Assembly: GCA_947174985.1 (NCBI GenBank)
Contig: CAMWLB010000033.1
Location: 1 to 16,095, forward strand
Source: an uncultured Lachnospiraceae bacterium
GTDB lineage: Bacteria; Bacillota; Clostridia; Lachnospirales; Lachnospiraceae
Direction: 5' to 3'
DNA: 16,095 bases
Within the stretch, counting starts at the first letter, position 1. Each line of letters opens with the position of its first letter. This document shows positions 1-7,521 of this stretch, piece by piece. The translations under genes and the position numbers were made by a program. Below the pieces are notes generated by a model. The model saw nothing but the letters and a program-made list of their open reading frames with translations. It did no database searches and was not told the DNA's origin.

Positions 1-630
1 ATCCTGCACCGCTCCGGGTTCCTTCTCTATCTCTTTAAAAAAATGAAGGGCAAAGCCACTTATCGTAAGCATAATGCAGGCCGGACCAATCAAGACGCCA
101 ATAAGCAGGGTTGTATAATTAAAAATAAAAATGATTACTTCCACTGCCAGAACCGCCACGAGCAGAAGCGTCCGCAAAAAATATCTTGTCGCTATATTCA
201 CCGAATTTTTCAGTGTGCCGATCAGGGTGTTTTCATAGCGGGCACTCAATGGAAACGCATAAATAAATGACATGCCGAACACAAATGCCGCTATCATACC
301 AAAAATCAGAAACATGGTGGAATCACCCTCCATCACACGCTGTAGCTCAAAGTCTAAATATACCACATAAGAGCAGAACAATGCAAGCAGCCCCATGGGG
401 ATTCCCTGACGCCAGTTTTCCTTAAACGCCTTGACAAACTGTCTCGCCACGTATCCCTCCTGTTCGTCCACCATCTTAAGCGTCACGCTATAAGCCGCCA
501 CCGTAGCCGCCCCCACCGTTACTATCGGCAGTGAAAAAAGCAGCCACATAAGATTCAGCTTTATCATATCCCAGAGTCTGCTCAGAAACTTATACAACGC
601 ACCGTCCACACTGAAAAATTTCATCGCCAT
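1..630 (-). CDS. YesL-like (DUF624) membrane protein, 3' end outside window
   Basis: I translated this frame by hand; it is open from 630 to the window edge (210 residues seen). It begins MAMKFFSVDGALYKFLSR and continues with the family hallmark of a conserved Trp-Asp, 'KLNLMWLLFSLPIVTVGAAT', then an amphipathic stretch and at least three more hydrophobic segments. This is the pattern of the YesL/DUF624 family, small multi-pass membrane proteins of unknown biochemical role that sit next to LplABC-type sugar transporters in Firmicutes. There are three candidate ATGs (636, 630, 624); a GGAAAGG sequence at about 638-644 is 1 nt from 636 and 7 nt from 630, so I prefer 630. It follows the solute-binding lipoprotein by 114 bp, across a hairpin terminator, with no clear promoter of its own, so it may depend on readthrough. 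Confidence 0.8.
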   Translation of the reverse strand, partial: MAMKFFSVDGALYKFLSRLWDMIKLNLMWLLFSLPIVTVGAATVAAYSVTLKMVDEQEGYVARQFVKAFKENWRQGIPMGLLALFCSYVVYLDFELQRVMEGDSTMFLIFGMIAAFVFGMSFIYAFPLSARYENTLIGTLKNSVNIATRYFLRTLLLVAVLAVEVIIFIFNYTTLLIGVLIGPACIMLTISGFALHFFKEIEKEPGAVQD

Positions 631-679
631 TACCATGCCTTTCCAACGCCTGCAATCGGATACACAGGCGCAAAGTTCC

Positions 680-717
680 GTTTAGAAAAGGCTGCCGATT
701 GGGCAGCCCCTTCTAAC
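680..717 (-). terminator. Hairpin terminator after the sugar-transporter operon
   Basis: On the minus strand a GGCTGCC/GGCAGCC stem with a 5-nt loop is extended outward by GTTAGAA pairing with TTCTAAAC, with a small GG/TT interior mismatch and a short TTTT inside the 3' arm. It lies about 28 bp past the lipoprotein stop codon. There is no long U-tract after the hairpin, so termination may be partial, which would allow some readthrough into the YesL-like gene. Confidence 0.7.
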
Positions 718-744
718 GGTTACACCGTATTTATTTAGTATACA

Positions 745-2472
745 TTATCTCAACGGCGCCTGCAATTCATTTTTAATTGCCGCCTGCTCAATAGACCATT
801 GCGTACAAGCATCATAACCATAAGACTTTGCACGTCCGCGCATCTCATTTACGATTGCCTGGAATTCTTCTTCTGTTTCAGCATAGATGGCTCTCCAGCT
901 ATAATCCTTTATACAGGTTGCAACCTGTACCCATACACTCTCAAGCTGAGCATCCCTCTCCGGGAAGGAGAAAGTAGTCGGCACATCAACTACATAGTTG
1001 CAGCTATCCATATACAATTCCAGCGTATCATATCCGGTATATGCTCTCCAGTCTCTCTCTGCTTCGCAGCGTCCCTCAGGCACCAGATTGCTTGCCCAGT
1101 ACTGCTGGTCATATCTCTCTCCGGATTCCGGATTAATGTCCGCCGAAGACCATGTCGTATTGTTTACCTGGAATGCGCCTTCATTAAAGGTTGCACCGCC
1201 CCATTCATTGGGCATCAAGGTCTTTCTGTCCTCAAAACAGGTCTTACCAAACTCTGTAAAGTAGGTCTTGCCATTTTCATCATAATCCCAGCAGAGCCCC
1301 TTAGGACCATAATCCAATGTCAGACGTCCTTCCGGCGTACACAGCCAGTCAATAATTTCCATACAAAGTTCCGGATACTGCGTTTTTGCACCGATACTCC
1401 ATACACGGTTACCGCCCAATGTGCTCAAACCACCAACGATGGGGCATGCCTCCGTGGGCACTAAACTTTCCATAATCTTATTGATTTCGTTGCCTTCTTC
1501 ATCCAGTCCATAATGTGTCTCTTTGTTGTAAGCCAGAGAACCGGAATAATTGAAGATGGAGAAAAGTACCTGACCGTTCTGCACCTTCTCTATCATATTG
1601 TCATAGGTCTGCGTCATAGAGTCCGGGTCAAGCAGGCCATTGCGGTACAGCTCATTAAACCATGCAAGCATCTCCAGATACGGGCTGTCGGGAGACAGCG
1701 CATCATAATACTCACCTGTTCTTACATTATAATGTCCAAAACCAAACTCATCATAGCCATAATATGCTGTCGCCATAGCCTTGACATACATTACGTAGTT
1801 GCCATCCCAGTCAGGCCAGAGAGACATTGCATAGGTGGGCTTGCCATTGTCTGCCGTCGGGCAAATCTTTTTCATTTCTATCAGCACATCCATCAAATCA
1901 TCCAAATCATTTACTTCCGGATGTCCTAACTGCTGGTACAAATCCCAGCGGATATCCCATGTGTAGAAAAATGCCTCGTGGCTTTCAGAACTGGAAGCTA
2001 CATTGTGTCCAAAGCCATAAATGGTATTAGCCTCTCCGATTACATTGCCATCTTTATCTTTCTCTGCGGATACTATCTTATTTTTGTTCAGAGCGTCCTG
2101 CATGTGCTCCCAGATATAGGGACCGTATTCCTGAACCAGATTATCCTCTTCCCAGTCATACAAAAGACCTGCGGCAACCGCCTGCATATAGTCCTTGTCA
2201 TCGGAACCCCATACGACAATGTCACCTAAATCCCCCGCTTCCATACGGGTATCAAACACACCGTCACCGTCAGGAATCAGATTCACCTTAACACCAAATT
2301 TGTCTTTCAAAATCTGCGCAAACCAACCCTGCATCTCACCGGAATAGTTTGCAAGCTGGCTGTAAATTGTAAGGGTAATATAATCCTTTTCCTTCTTTCC
2401 ACAGCCTGTCAGCAGCCCGCTAACCATAACAAGCGTCAGCGCAAGCGCCACAATTCTTTTCATCTTTTTCAT
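745..2472 (-). CDS. Sugar ABC transporter solute-binding lipoprotein
   Basis: A 575-residue extracytoplasmic substrate-binding protein of the LplA/YtcQ kind, predicted to capture an oligosaccharide outside the cell and pass it to the two permeases encoded just upstream. The N-terminus has a lysine-rich head, a hydrophobic core and the lipobox L-T-G-C, so Cys24 should be lipidated and become the mature N-terminus. The mature part has the Trp/Tyr-rich, acidic composition usual for large CUT1-type sugar-binding proteins, for example 'YYGYDEFGFGHYNVRTGEYY' and a C-terminal region rich in aromatics. It is somewhat longer than the 500-550 residues common in the family. The start at 2472 is supported by AGGAGG at 2485-2490; the next Met (2463) would be too far away. 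It is the third gene of the operon, 36 bp after the second permease. The ligand is not evident from sequence. Confidence 0.9.
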   Translation of the reverse strand: MKKMKRIVALALTLVMVSGLLTGCGKKEKDYITLTIYSQLANYSGEMQGWFAQILKDKFGVKVNLIPDGDGVFDTRMEAGDLGDIVVWGSDDKDYMQAVAAGLLYDWEEDNLVQEYGPYIWEHMQDALNKNKIVSAEKDKDGNVIGEANTIYGFGHNVASSSESHEAFFYTWDIRWDLYQQLGHPEVNDLDDLMDVLIEMKKICPTADNGKPTYAMSLWPDWDGNYVMYVKAMATAYYGYDEFGFGHYNVRTGEYYDALSPDSPYLEMLAWFNELYRNGLLDPDSMTQTYDNMIEKVQNGQVLFSIFNYSGSLAYNKETHYGLDEEGNEINKIMESLVPTEACPIVGGLSTLGGNRVWSIGAKTQYPELCMEIIDWLCTPEGRLTLDYGPKGLCWDYDENGKTYFTEFGKTCFEDRKTLMPNEWGGATFNEGAFQVNNTTWSSADINPESGERYDQQYWASNLVPEGRCEAERDWRAYTGYDTLELYMDSCNYVVDVPTTFSFPERDAQLESVWVQVATCIKDYSWRAIYAETEEEFQAIVNEMRGRAKSYGYDACTQWSIEQAAIKNELQAPLR

Positions 2473-2508
2473 ATGCCTTTCTATCCTCCTTTATATTAGT
2501 GTGAACTG

Positions 2509-3480
2509 TCAGCCCTTAACAGCTCCCAGCATAATACCTTTTACAAAATACCGCTGCATAAACGGATACACCAGCAATATCGGAATAATGGATACCATGG
2601 AAACGGTATACTTGATAACTTTCGCATTGAGCGCTGTCTGCATGATTGCCTCTGCCGCGGACGAGCTTACACCACCATTCATCAGCGCACCGATGTTGGA
2701 ACTTGTCGTCAGATACAGATACAGCCTGTGCTGCAAAGTATATAATTCCGGCGCATTCTGCATCAGAATCAGGGAATCCGTAAAGGAGTTCCAATGTCCG
2801 ACTGCACCGAAAATCGCAATCGTTGCCAGAATCGGCATGGACAACGGCCAGATAATCTTACGGAAAATCGTCCAGTAGCCCGCACCGTCCATAAATGCGC
2901 TCTCCTCCAGCTCTGCCGGAATCGACTCTACGTAGGTTTTAACCAATATAATATTGTAGGGCGCCACAATACCCGGAATAATGTATGCCATAAAATTATT
3001 GGTCAATCCCAGCATGGACATATTTAAATACCAGGGAATCGTTCCTGCGTTAAAATACATAGTAATAACCAAAAAACGATACCAAAACTTCCTATGCCAC
3101 ATCTGCTGCTTTGTCACCAGATATCCGACAAAGGCGGAAGCCATCACCATAAGTGCCGTACCCAGTACGGTTCTTCCTATGGAAACAAAGAATGCCTGCC
3201 CTATTTCGTTTGCCTTTATCAGATTGACATAGTTGTCTAAATTAATTCCCCTCGGAATAAAGTTAATCAGTCCCCTGCTCACCAAATCATTGGAAGAAAT
3301 GGTGTTGATAAACAGGTAGTAAAAAGGGAAAATACAGCTCAGTGTGAATATAATGAAAAAGCCATAATTCAATATATTAAATACAATATCTCCAGTGGTG
3401 AGCTTATATGACCTTTTATGGGTTTTGTAATACTGCTTTTCCGCTTTTGCATCTAACTTTTCTTGTGCCGTCTTCGCCAT
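2509..3480 (-). CDS. Carbohydrate ABC transporter permease, YtcP/LplC type
   Basis: A 323-residue inner-membrane permease of the CUT1 family, the partner of the LplB-like subunit. A basic N-terminal tail is followed by about six hydrophobic segments. The EAA loop that contacts the ATPase is clear at about residues 191-213 (EESAFMDGAGYWTIFRKII, followed by WPL). The C-terminus 'QRYFVKGIMLGAVKG' is the typical ending of this family. I place the start at the ATG at 3480: AGGAGG at 3489-3494 is 8 nt upstream of it. The longer frame to a GTG at 3489 would put the start codon against its own Shine-Dalgarno. The preceding permease stops at 3493, inside this ribosome site, so the two genes are probably translationally linked. 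No ATPase gene is present in the window; such systems often use a shared MsmX-type ATPase encoded elsewhere. Confidence 0.93.
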   Translation of the reverse strand: MAKTAQEKLDAKAEKQYYKTHKRSYKLTTGDIVFNILNYGFFIIFTLSCIFPFYYLFINTISSNDLVSRGLINFIPRGINLDNYVNLIKANEIGQAFFVSIGRTVLGTALMVMASAFVGYLVTKQQMWHRKFWYRFLVITMYFNAGTIPWYLNMSMLGLTNNFMAYIIPGIVAPYNIILVKTYVESIPAELEESAFMDGAGYWTIFRKIIWPLSMPILATIAIFGAVGHWNSFTDSLILMQNAPELYTLQHRLYLYLTTSSNIGALMNGGVSSSAAEAIMQTALNAKVIKYTVSMVSIIPILLVYPFMQRYFVKGIMLGAVKG

Positions 3481-3492
3481 ATATATCACCTC

Positions 3493-4947
3493 CTATACAA
3501 TGCTCTCGCCGCGTACCAGCTTGGAAATCGTATTTGCACCAAACAGAAGCACAACGCTGACTACGGATTTTACCATTCCAATCATGGTTGACAGCGGTAT
3601 CGCGCCGTTCATAATACCCAGCTTATACACATACAGGTCAAGTACCATATTGATATTGGTGTTGTTTGGATTGTCAAATACCATATACTGATCCATACCG
3701 TTGCTCAAAATACCTGCCACTGCCATCAGAAGCATAACCATGTAAGTAGGAATCAGACCCGGCAGCGTGATATGCCACATCTTCTGAAAACGCCCTGCGC
3801 CGTCCACAGTTGCCGCTTCATAAAGCTGCTGGTCGATACCGGAAATACCTGCTATGTAGATGATGGCACTCCAGCCGACTCCCTTCCATGTTCCCCATGC
3901 CAGCATCTTCAGCCAGTGATGGGAAGAACTCATCAGCATATTCTTGCCCTCTACCCATACGCCGTTATTTACCATCATACTGCTGATAAAACCATCTGAG
4001 GAGAAAATAGCAAGCGCAATCGCATATACCAGAACCCAGCTTATAAAGTTAGGAATGGTTGCAAAGGTCTGTACAAAACGCTTTACCTTCTGGCTCTTTA
4101 CTTCAGAGAGGAAAATAGCAAACGCCATCGGCAGCCAGCTTGTGGCAATGCCGAGCGCACTCATGGCAAGCGTATTCCTAAGCACTCGCACGATATCACT
4201 CCGGGTTGCCGCATTTTGGAACAGCATGGTAAAATACTGGAAGCCCACGAAATTGTCTTTGGACAGCGTGCCTCCCGATGTATAATCATAAAATGCGTAG
4301 CGCCAGCCATAAAGCGGCAGGTAACTAAATACAAAGCACAATGCCGCAAAGGGAAGGAACATCAAAAACAGCTTGAATTTAGATTCCATCTCAAACTTAG
4401 ATTCTTTCTCAGGCTTCGGAAGCATAACCTGCACAAGCACTGAGGCCACCAGAACAACCGCCGCTAAAACAAAGAAAAATAACCAGTTGGACAACGGAAA
4501 ATTAGGAATTACCTTGTCAGGCTTTGTAGTCTGTGCAACCTGTGAATATGCCAGATAGATGCCGCCAAGTCCCGCCATCTGCACAATGGAGCCGCCGATA
4601 CCAAACCAGTTGCCAACCTTTCTCATCTTCAGATTGCCCAGCGACATACATCCCATAACTGCACAAGCTGCAATGCCTAGACAGACAAGCATACTTGCAA
4701 TAAAGAGAAGAACAAATGAAGACTCCTGAATCCAACCCTGATTAAAGGCACGGGTACACTGCTTCACCAGTCCGGAATAGGAAATTCCGGAAGTAAACAG
4801 GGACATATTTTTGTTTATGTAATCGCATATTTTTGACGGATTCAACCCCGGGAAAAACATCATAACTACCGAAAGCAGAACGCCTATACGTGCCACATAA
4901 TAAACATATCCGGCTGTTTTTTCCTTTCCTTTCTTACTATTTTCCAT
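3493..4947 (-). CDS. LplB-like sugar ABC permease with extra N-terminal membrane region
   Basis: A 484-residue permease. From about residue 191 it is a standard LplB/YteP-type subunit: 'LFLMFLPFAALCFVFSYLPL', then a conserved 'YGWRYAFYDY', and an EAA loop at about 376-396 (YEAATVDGAGRFQKMWHITLP). The usual length of this family is near 300-320 residues. The excess is an N-terminal region of about 190 residues with four predicted membrane segments at roughly 13-33, 76-100, 112-134 and 154-176, ending in a charged linker (KPEKESKFEMESKFK). I do not recognise a named domain in that extension. The start at 4947 is supported by GGGAGGT 5 nt upstream. It is the first gene of the transporter operon, with a probable promoter about 60 bp upstream. 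Confidence 0.92.
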   Translation of the reverse strand: MENSKKGKEKTAGYVYYVARIGVLLSVVMMFFPGLNPSKICDYINKNMSLFTSGISYSGLVKQCTRAFNQGWIQESSFVLLFIASMLVCLGIAACAVMGCMSLGNLKMRKVGNWFGIGGSIVQMAGLGGIYLAYSQVAQTTKPDKVIPNFPLSNWLFFFVLAAVVLVASVLVQVMLPKPEKESKFEMESKFKLFLMFLPFAALCFVFSYLPLYGWRYAFYDYTSGGTLSKDNFVGFQYFTMLFQNAATRSDIVRVLRNTLAMSALGIATSWLPMAFAIFLSEVKSQKVKRFVQTFATIPNFISWVLVYAIALAIFSSDGFISSMMVNNGVWVEGKNMLMSSSHHWLKMLAWGTWKGVGWSAIIYIAGISGIDQQLYEAATVDGAGRFQKMWHITLPGLIPTYMVMLLMAVAGILSNGMDQYMVFDNPNNTNINMVLDLYVYKLGIMNGAIPLSTMIGMVKSVVSVVLLFGANTISKLVRGESIV

Positions 4948-5009
4948 GTTTTACCTCCCAGATATCTATTGATTTCAGGCTCAAAGGCATACTCTAAGCA
5001 CTTACTCTT

Positions 5010-5038
5010 ATTATACAAAATGGGGGAATTCAAAAATA
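5010..5038 (-). promoter_or_regulatory. Probable promoter of the sugar-transporter operon
   Basis: A perfect TATAAT (-10) lies on the minus strand at 5010-5015, giving a leader of about 55 nt before the LplB-like start. No good -35 is found at 16-18 nt; the hexamer near 5033-5038 reads TATTTT. A perfect -10 with a poor -35 would fit a promoter that needs an activator such as an AraC-type response regulator, which is inference. Confidence 0.5.
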
Positions 5039-5055
5039 CCGCAAATACTTGATAG

Positions 5056-5070
5056 AAATTACAGTAATTT
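5056..5070. promoter_or_regulatory. Perfect 15-bp palindrome upstream of the transporter promoter
   Basis: The sequence AAATTAC-A-GTAATTT is a perfect palindrome with 7-bp arms around one base. It is centred about 50 bp upstream of the -10 box of the transporter operon, a usual position for an activator site. It carries the same TTAC/GTAA half-sites as the weaker repeat at 7593-7609 before the surface-protein gene. It could be an operator; an AT-rich chance palindrome is also possible. Confidence 0.4.
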
Positions 5071-5102
5071 TTTGCCCGACAGGGGCTCATTTGCTCTGAT
5101 TG

Positions 5103-5175
5103 TTGCTGTATATGTGGGGTTTGCAGCGAGGGACTTCGCTAATTGCAGCGTATATGTGGGTTTGCAGCAAGGGAC
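5103..5175. repeat. Imperfect tandem direct repeat (about 32 bp, two copies)
   Basis: Copy one at 5103-5134 and copy two at 5143-5175 share TATATGTGGG, TTTGCAGC and AGGGAC in the same order, differing by a few substitutions and small gaps. The second copy runs directly into the left arm of the long inverted repeat at 5176. Confidence 0.75.
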
Positions 5176-5313
5176 GCCGCCGGCAGGGGCACATGTATGT
5201 TCAGACGCGCTCTCGCTCAGATAAAAACGTAGTGGACGCTAGGCTCGTGAGGAACCTCGCCAAGCGCCAACGTTTTTATATGGTCTGAACATACATGTGC
5301 CCCTGCTGGCGGC
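5176..5313. repeat. Long nested inverted repeat, 31-bp arms
   Basis: Left arm 5176-5206 and right arm 5283-5313 are complementary at 30 of 31 positions; the only mismatch is base 7 from the outer end. Inside them a second perfect pair, ATAAAAACGT (5221-5230) and ACGTTTTTAT (5270-5279), forms an inner stem. The tip, 5231-5269, can itself fold through GGCGCT/AGCG and GAGG/CCTC. A 14-nt left-side bulge (5207-5220) faces only 3 nt on the right. If transcribed it would make a stable stem of about 40 bp. No transposase or known terminal motif is present. Confidence 0.9.
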
Positions 5314-5421
5314 TGAATTTGTGCAAATGCCTCATTTAGTGGCGAATCCACAAAGCAGATACTTTTACCGACGGTTGAAATCTAATGCAAGTATCTCCGC
5401 TGCGGCTGAATCTGCGCAAAT
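5309..5421. repeat. Dispersed direct repeat GCGGCTGAATYTGYGCAAAT
   Basis: A 20-bp word at 5309-5328 recurs at 5402-5421 with two C/T differences, 93 bp apart. The first copy begins inside the right arm of the long inverted repeat at 5283-5313, so the two repeat systems overlap. This suggests the intergenic region was built from repeated units. Confidence 0.75.
5357..5396. repeat. Short inverted repeat between the two direct-repeat copies
   Basis: AGATACTT (5357-5364) and AAGTATCT (5389-5396) are perfect 8-bp arms around a 24-nt loop; GCAG and CTGC flank them outside but out of register by a few bases. A similar weaker pair, ACAGTTTT (5447-5454) and AAAACTGT (5506-5513), follows. Confidence 0.5.
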
Positions 5422-5532
5422 ATTGTGGCTTACAGCTTGTGGCAAAACAGTTTTTTGTGCCAGCATCGCAGTGTATGGTACAAAGTAAAATTACAGTTCA
5501 AGCGGAAAACTGTAAAGTTCTTTCCAGGTACA

Positions 5533-5609
5533 GGGATTGTGCAATAGAGGCAAAAACGGGAGCCTTGCCACTGCTTCGGCGCCCGTTTTTGCCTCTATTG
5601 CACAATCCC
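5533..5609. repeat. Perfect 28-bp inverted repeat with 21-nt loop
   Basis: Left arm 5533-5560 and right arm 5582-5609 are complementary at all 28 positions. The loop 5561-5581 can add a GCC/GGC pairing. The inner end of the stem (CAAAAACG...CGTTTTTG) matches the inner stem of the repeat at 5176-5313, whereas the outer arms share no sequence with it. It is much longer than a normal terminator, has no flanking U-tract, and lies beyond the proper terminator at 5664-5693. Confidence 0.93.
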
Positions 5610-5663
5610 GTCACTTGCGAAAACACTACAAAATTACTATGGCTCAACATGCGAGGAATGGAA

Positions 5664-5693
5664 AAAGCGGCATACCAACTGATATGCCGCTTT
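5664..5693 (-). terminator. Rho-independent terminator of the surface-protein gene
   Basis: On the minus strand AAAGCGGCATA pairs perfectly with TATGCCGCTTT across an 8-nt loop, and TTTTT follows (5662-5666, overlapping the stem end). It lies about 20 bp past the surface-protein stop at 5713, so that gene is probably transcribed alone or as the end of its operon. Confidence 0.88.
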
Positions 5694-5712
5694 CTTTATG
5701 TGTTCATATTAC

Positions 5713-7521
5713 TTATTTGTCGCCCTTTTTCTTCTTTGCAACAACTACGCCTGCTACTACTGCAACTACTGCTACTACAGCTACCACGATACCGATAATC
5801 AGTCCGGTGTTGCTGGAGGAAGTGCTTTCTACAGGTGCCGGAGTTGCCTCATCAGCGGGTGCCGGCTGGCTCTCGCTTGATGTAGCATCCGGAGTTGCTG
5901 CCGGAGCTGCGTCATTTGCAAAACCGCTTACATCAAAGCTGATTTCAATGCTCTGGGTCGGCGCTGCATAGTAAGGAAGCTCAGGAATTGCATTGTTCCA
6001 GATGTTTGCCAGAAGCACCTTCTGTACTTCCTTGGAGTCAGGATCCATGAATGCAGTCTCCTGCTCTGTGATGGTCTTTCCATCCATCTTCAGAACAATG
6101 TTGGAAATTACTACTGCGTCATTTACAGGCAGGTCTGTGGATACAAACAGCAGGTTGAACAAACCGTCTGTGCCAAGGATAGGCTGATCCTGGAACTGTC
6201 CGGAGAAGTCAAAACCTGTTACGGCTACCGTGTAGGTGCCGTTGCCGGTGATTTCAACATCGGTAAAGCTGCCGCCCTGTGCAATCCATTCGCCGTCAAT
6301 AAAACCAAGCTGGTCGAAGCATCCGGAATCCTTGCCGTAGGTTGCATCATCAAAGGAGTTACGGAAAATCCATGTAGGAGTCTGTACACCGATATATGCA
6401 TGATAAGTGCCGTTCGGGTCAAATTCATTCTGAGCAGCTTCTTCCTCAGATCCACCTGACATCAGGTATACAGTAGAGGTAATCTCAAAGGTCAGAGTTG
6501 TAAAGCCCTTAGGAGACTCTGCAAGGTACTTGTCGCCCCACTCATTATAACCGCCGCCAATACGAACGCACTGTGCTTCTGTGTAATCGCCGGTGCCTTC
6601 AGCCCAGCAGGACTTGCCTGCGGAAAGGTCGGTTGCTACTTCCTCACCGTCTAAGAATACCTTTACTTCAAAAGTACTTTCAGGAGAAACTGCGCTTGCA
6701 TCGTCAACGATAAAACAGGGAGCTGTAAACCATGTATAATATACCTCGGAAGGGAACTCCAGTGTAAGGGTTGTGGTCTCACCACTCTTGATTTCGCCGT
6801 TGGTTGCCACAATATCGCCGGAATTGCTTGCTGCGCCATCACCATAGTACTGGAAGCCCCAGTCGCCTTCTGTGACGTCACCGCCGAATGCGATAAATGC
6901 AGGATAACTTTCCTCACTGAGAGTCGTTACTACTTCGCCGCCTGCTGCGTTGCAGAGCACGCCTTCACCCAGGGTAAAGGTTACTTCGATGGTATTGATG
7001 TTTGTGATGCTTCCATCTACAGGTGTAGGTGTAATGCCATCAGCGCTGCCGTCTGCAGTACGTGCATTGTCAACTGAAGTTGCATCGGAAACCCATGCAT
7101 TGTACAGGTTGGTTCTGGTAGCAACACCGTCGTCAGAGCTGGTGTAAGGTGTACCTGTCAGTGCAACCTCTTCACCGTTAATCTTAACGGAATCAATCGT
7201 CATGTAGCTGTTGGGGAATGCTGCCTCACCGTTGCTGATTTCCACATCGAAGAATGCGATGTCCGGTGCGCCTCCAGCTTCCGTAAAGTCAAGTCCTACC
7301 GTATAAGTGCCGTTGCCGGTCACCTCTGCAGTAGTCGCTACAACGGGTGAATAATCATTGCCGTCATTCCAGTACTGCACTGCCCATGCATTATCTGCGA
7401 AAGACAGATATGCAATGGTCTCTCCTTCTGCAGATGCATTCAGCTTCATCAGCGAAAAGGTTGATACAGCCAAAGCAAGAGCAAGAACGGAGGCAAATAC
7501 TTTCTTCATTGTCTTTTTCAT
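5713..7521 (-). CDS. Secreted, membrane-anchored surface protein with three related modules
   Basis: A 602-residue protein I cannot assign to a named family. It has a signal peptide with likely cleavage after A-S-A at residue 31, and a C-terminal hydrophobic helix at about 573-594 followed by KKKKGDK, so it should be tethered to the outside of the cell membrane. No LPXTG sorting motif is seen. Between these are three beta-rich, Asn/Thr/Asp/Trp-rich modules at about 35-188, 206-352 and 372-530. Related phrases recur: 'EVTGNGTYTVGLDF' (66-79) and 'EITGNGTYTVAVTGFDF' (423-439), and 'WAVQYWNDG' (46-54) and 'WGFQYYGDG' (221-229). An Ala/Pro/Thr/Ser-rich linker (about 535-570) leads to the membrane helix. 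Aromatic beta modules beside a sugar transporter suggest carbohydrate binding, which is inference. The start is fixed by AGGAGGG about 12 nt upstream. Confidence 0.85.
   Translation of the reverse strand: MKKTMKKVFASVLALALAVSTFSLMKLNASAEGETIAYLSFADNAWAVQYWNDGNDYSPVVATTAEVTGNGTYTVGLDFTEAGGAPDIAFFDVEISNGEAAFPNSYMTIDSVKINGEEVALTGTPYTSSDDGVATRTNLYNAWVSDATSVDNARTADGSADGITPTPVDGSITNINTIEVTFTLGEGVLCNAAGGEVVTTLSEESYPAFIAFGGDVTEGDWGFQYYGDGAASNSGDIVATNGEIKSGETTTLTLEFPSEVYYTWFTAPCFIVDDASAVSPESTFEVKVFLDGEEVATDLSAGKSCWAEGTGDYTEAQCVRIGGGYNEWGDKYLAESPKGFTTLTFEITSTVYLMSGGSEEEAAQNEFDPNGTYHAYIGVQTPTWIFRNSFDDATYGKDSGCFDQLGFIDGEWIAQGGSFTDVEITGNGTYTVAVTGFDFSGQFQDQPILGTDGLFNLLFVSTDLPVNDAVVISNIVLKMDGKTITEQETAFMDPDSKEVQKVLLANIWNNAIPELPYYAAPTQSIEISFDVSGFANDAAPAATPDATSSESQPAPADEATPAPVESTSSSNTGLIIGIVVAVVAVVAVVAGVVVAKKKKGDK

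Larger units (their letters stand above)
5071..5663. other. Gene-free repeat-rich intergenic region
   Basis: About 590 bp between the terminator of the surface-protein gene and the transporter promoter region. Short open frames here lack ribosome sites and protein-like composition, and the longest run straight through the inverted repeats, so I call no gene. The region holds a tandem pair of imperfect direct repeats, two long inverted repeats and several shorter ones, listed separately. It looks like a site where repetitive elements have accumulated. Confidence 0.7.

Noticed and set aside
3481..3489. GTG at 3489 as the start of the YtcP-like permease
   Set aside because: It abuts the AGGAGG ribosome site; the ATG at 3480 has ideal 8-nt spacing.
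5176..5609. CRISPR array or retron
   Set aside because: The repeats are inverted pairs rather than regularly spaced direct repeats, and there is no cas gene or reverse transcriptase in the window.
5103..5663. Insertion sequence remnant
   Set aside because: No transposase fragment in any frame and no clear target-site duplication; an immobile repeat element remains possible.
5100..5798. Overlapping plus-strand open frames (5100-5288, 5297-5488, 5385-5798)
   Set aside because: They lack ribosome sites, read through the inverted repeats, and the last overlaps the real surface-protein gene on the other strand; composition is not protein-like.
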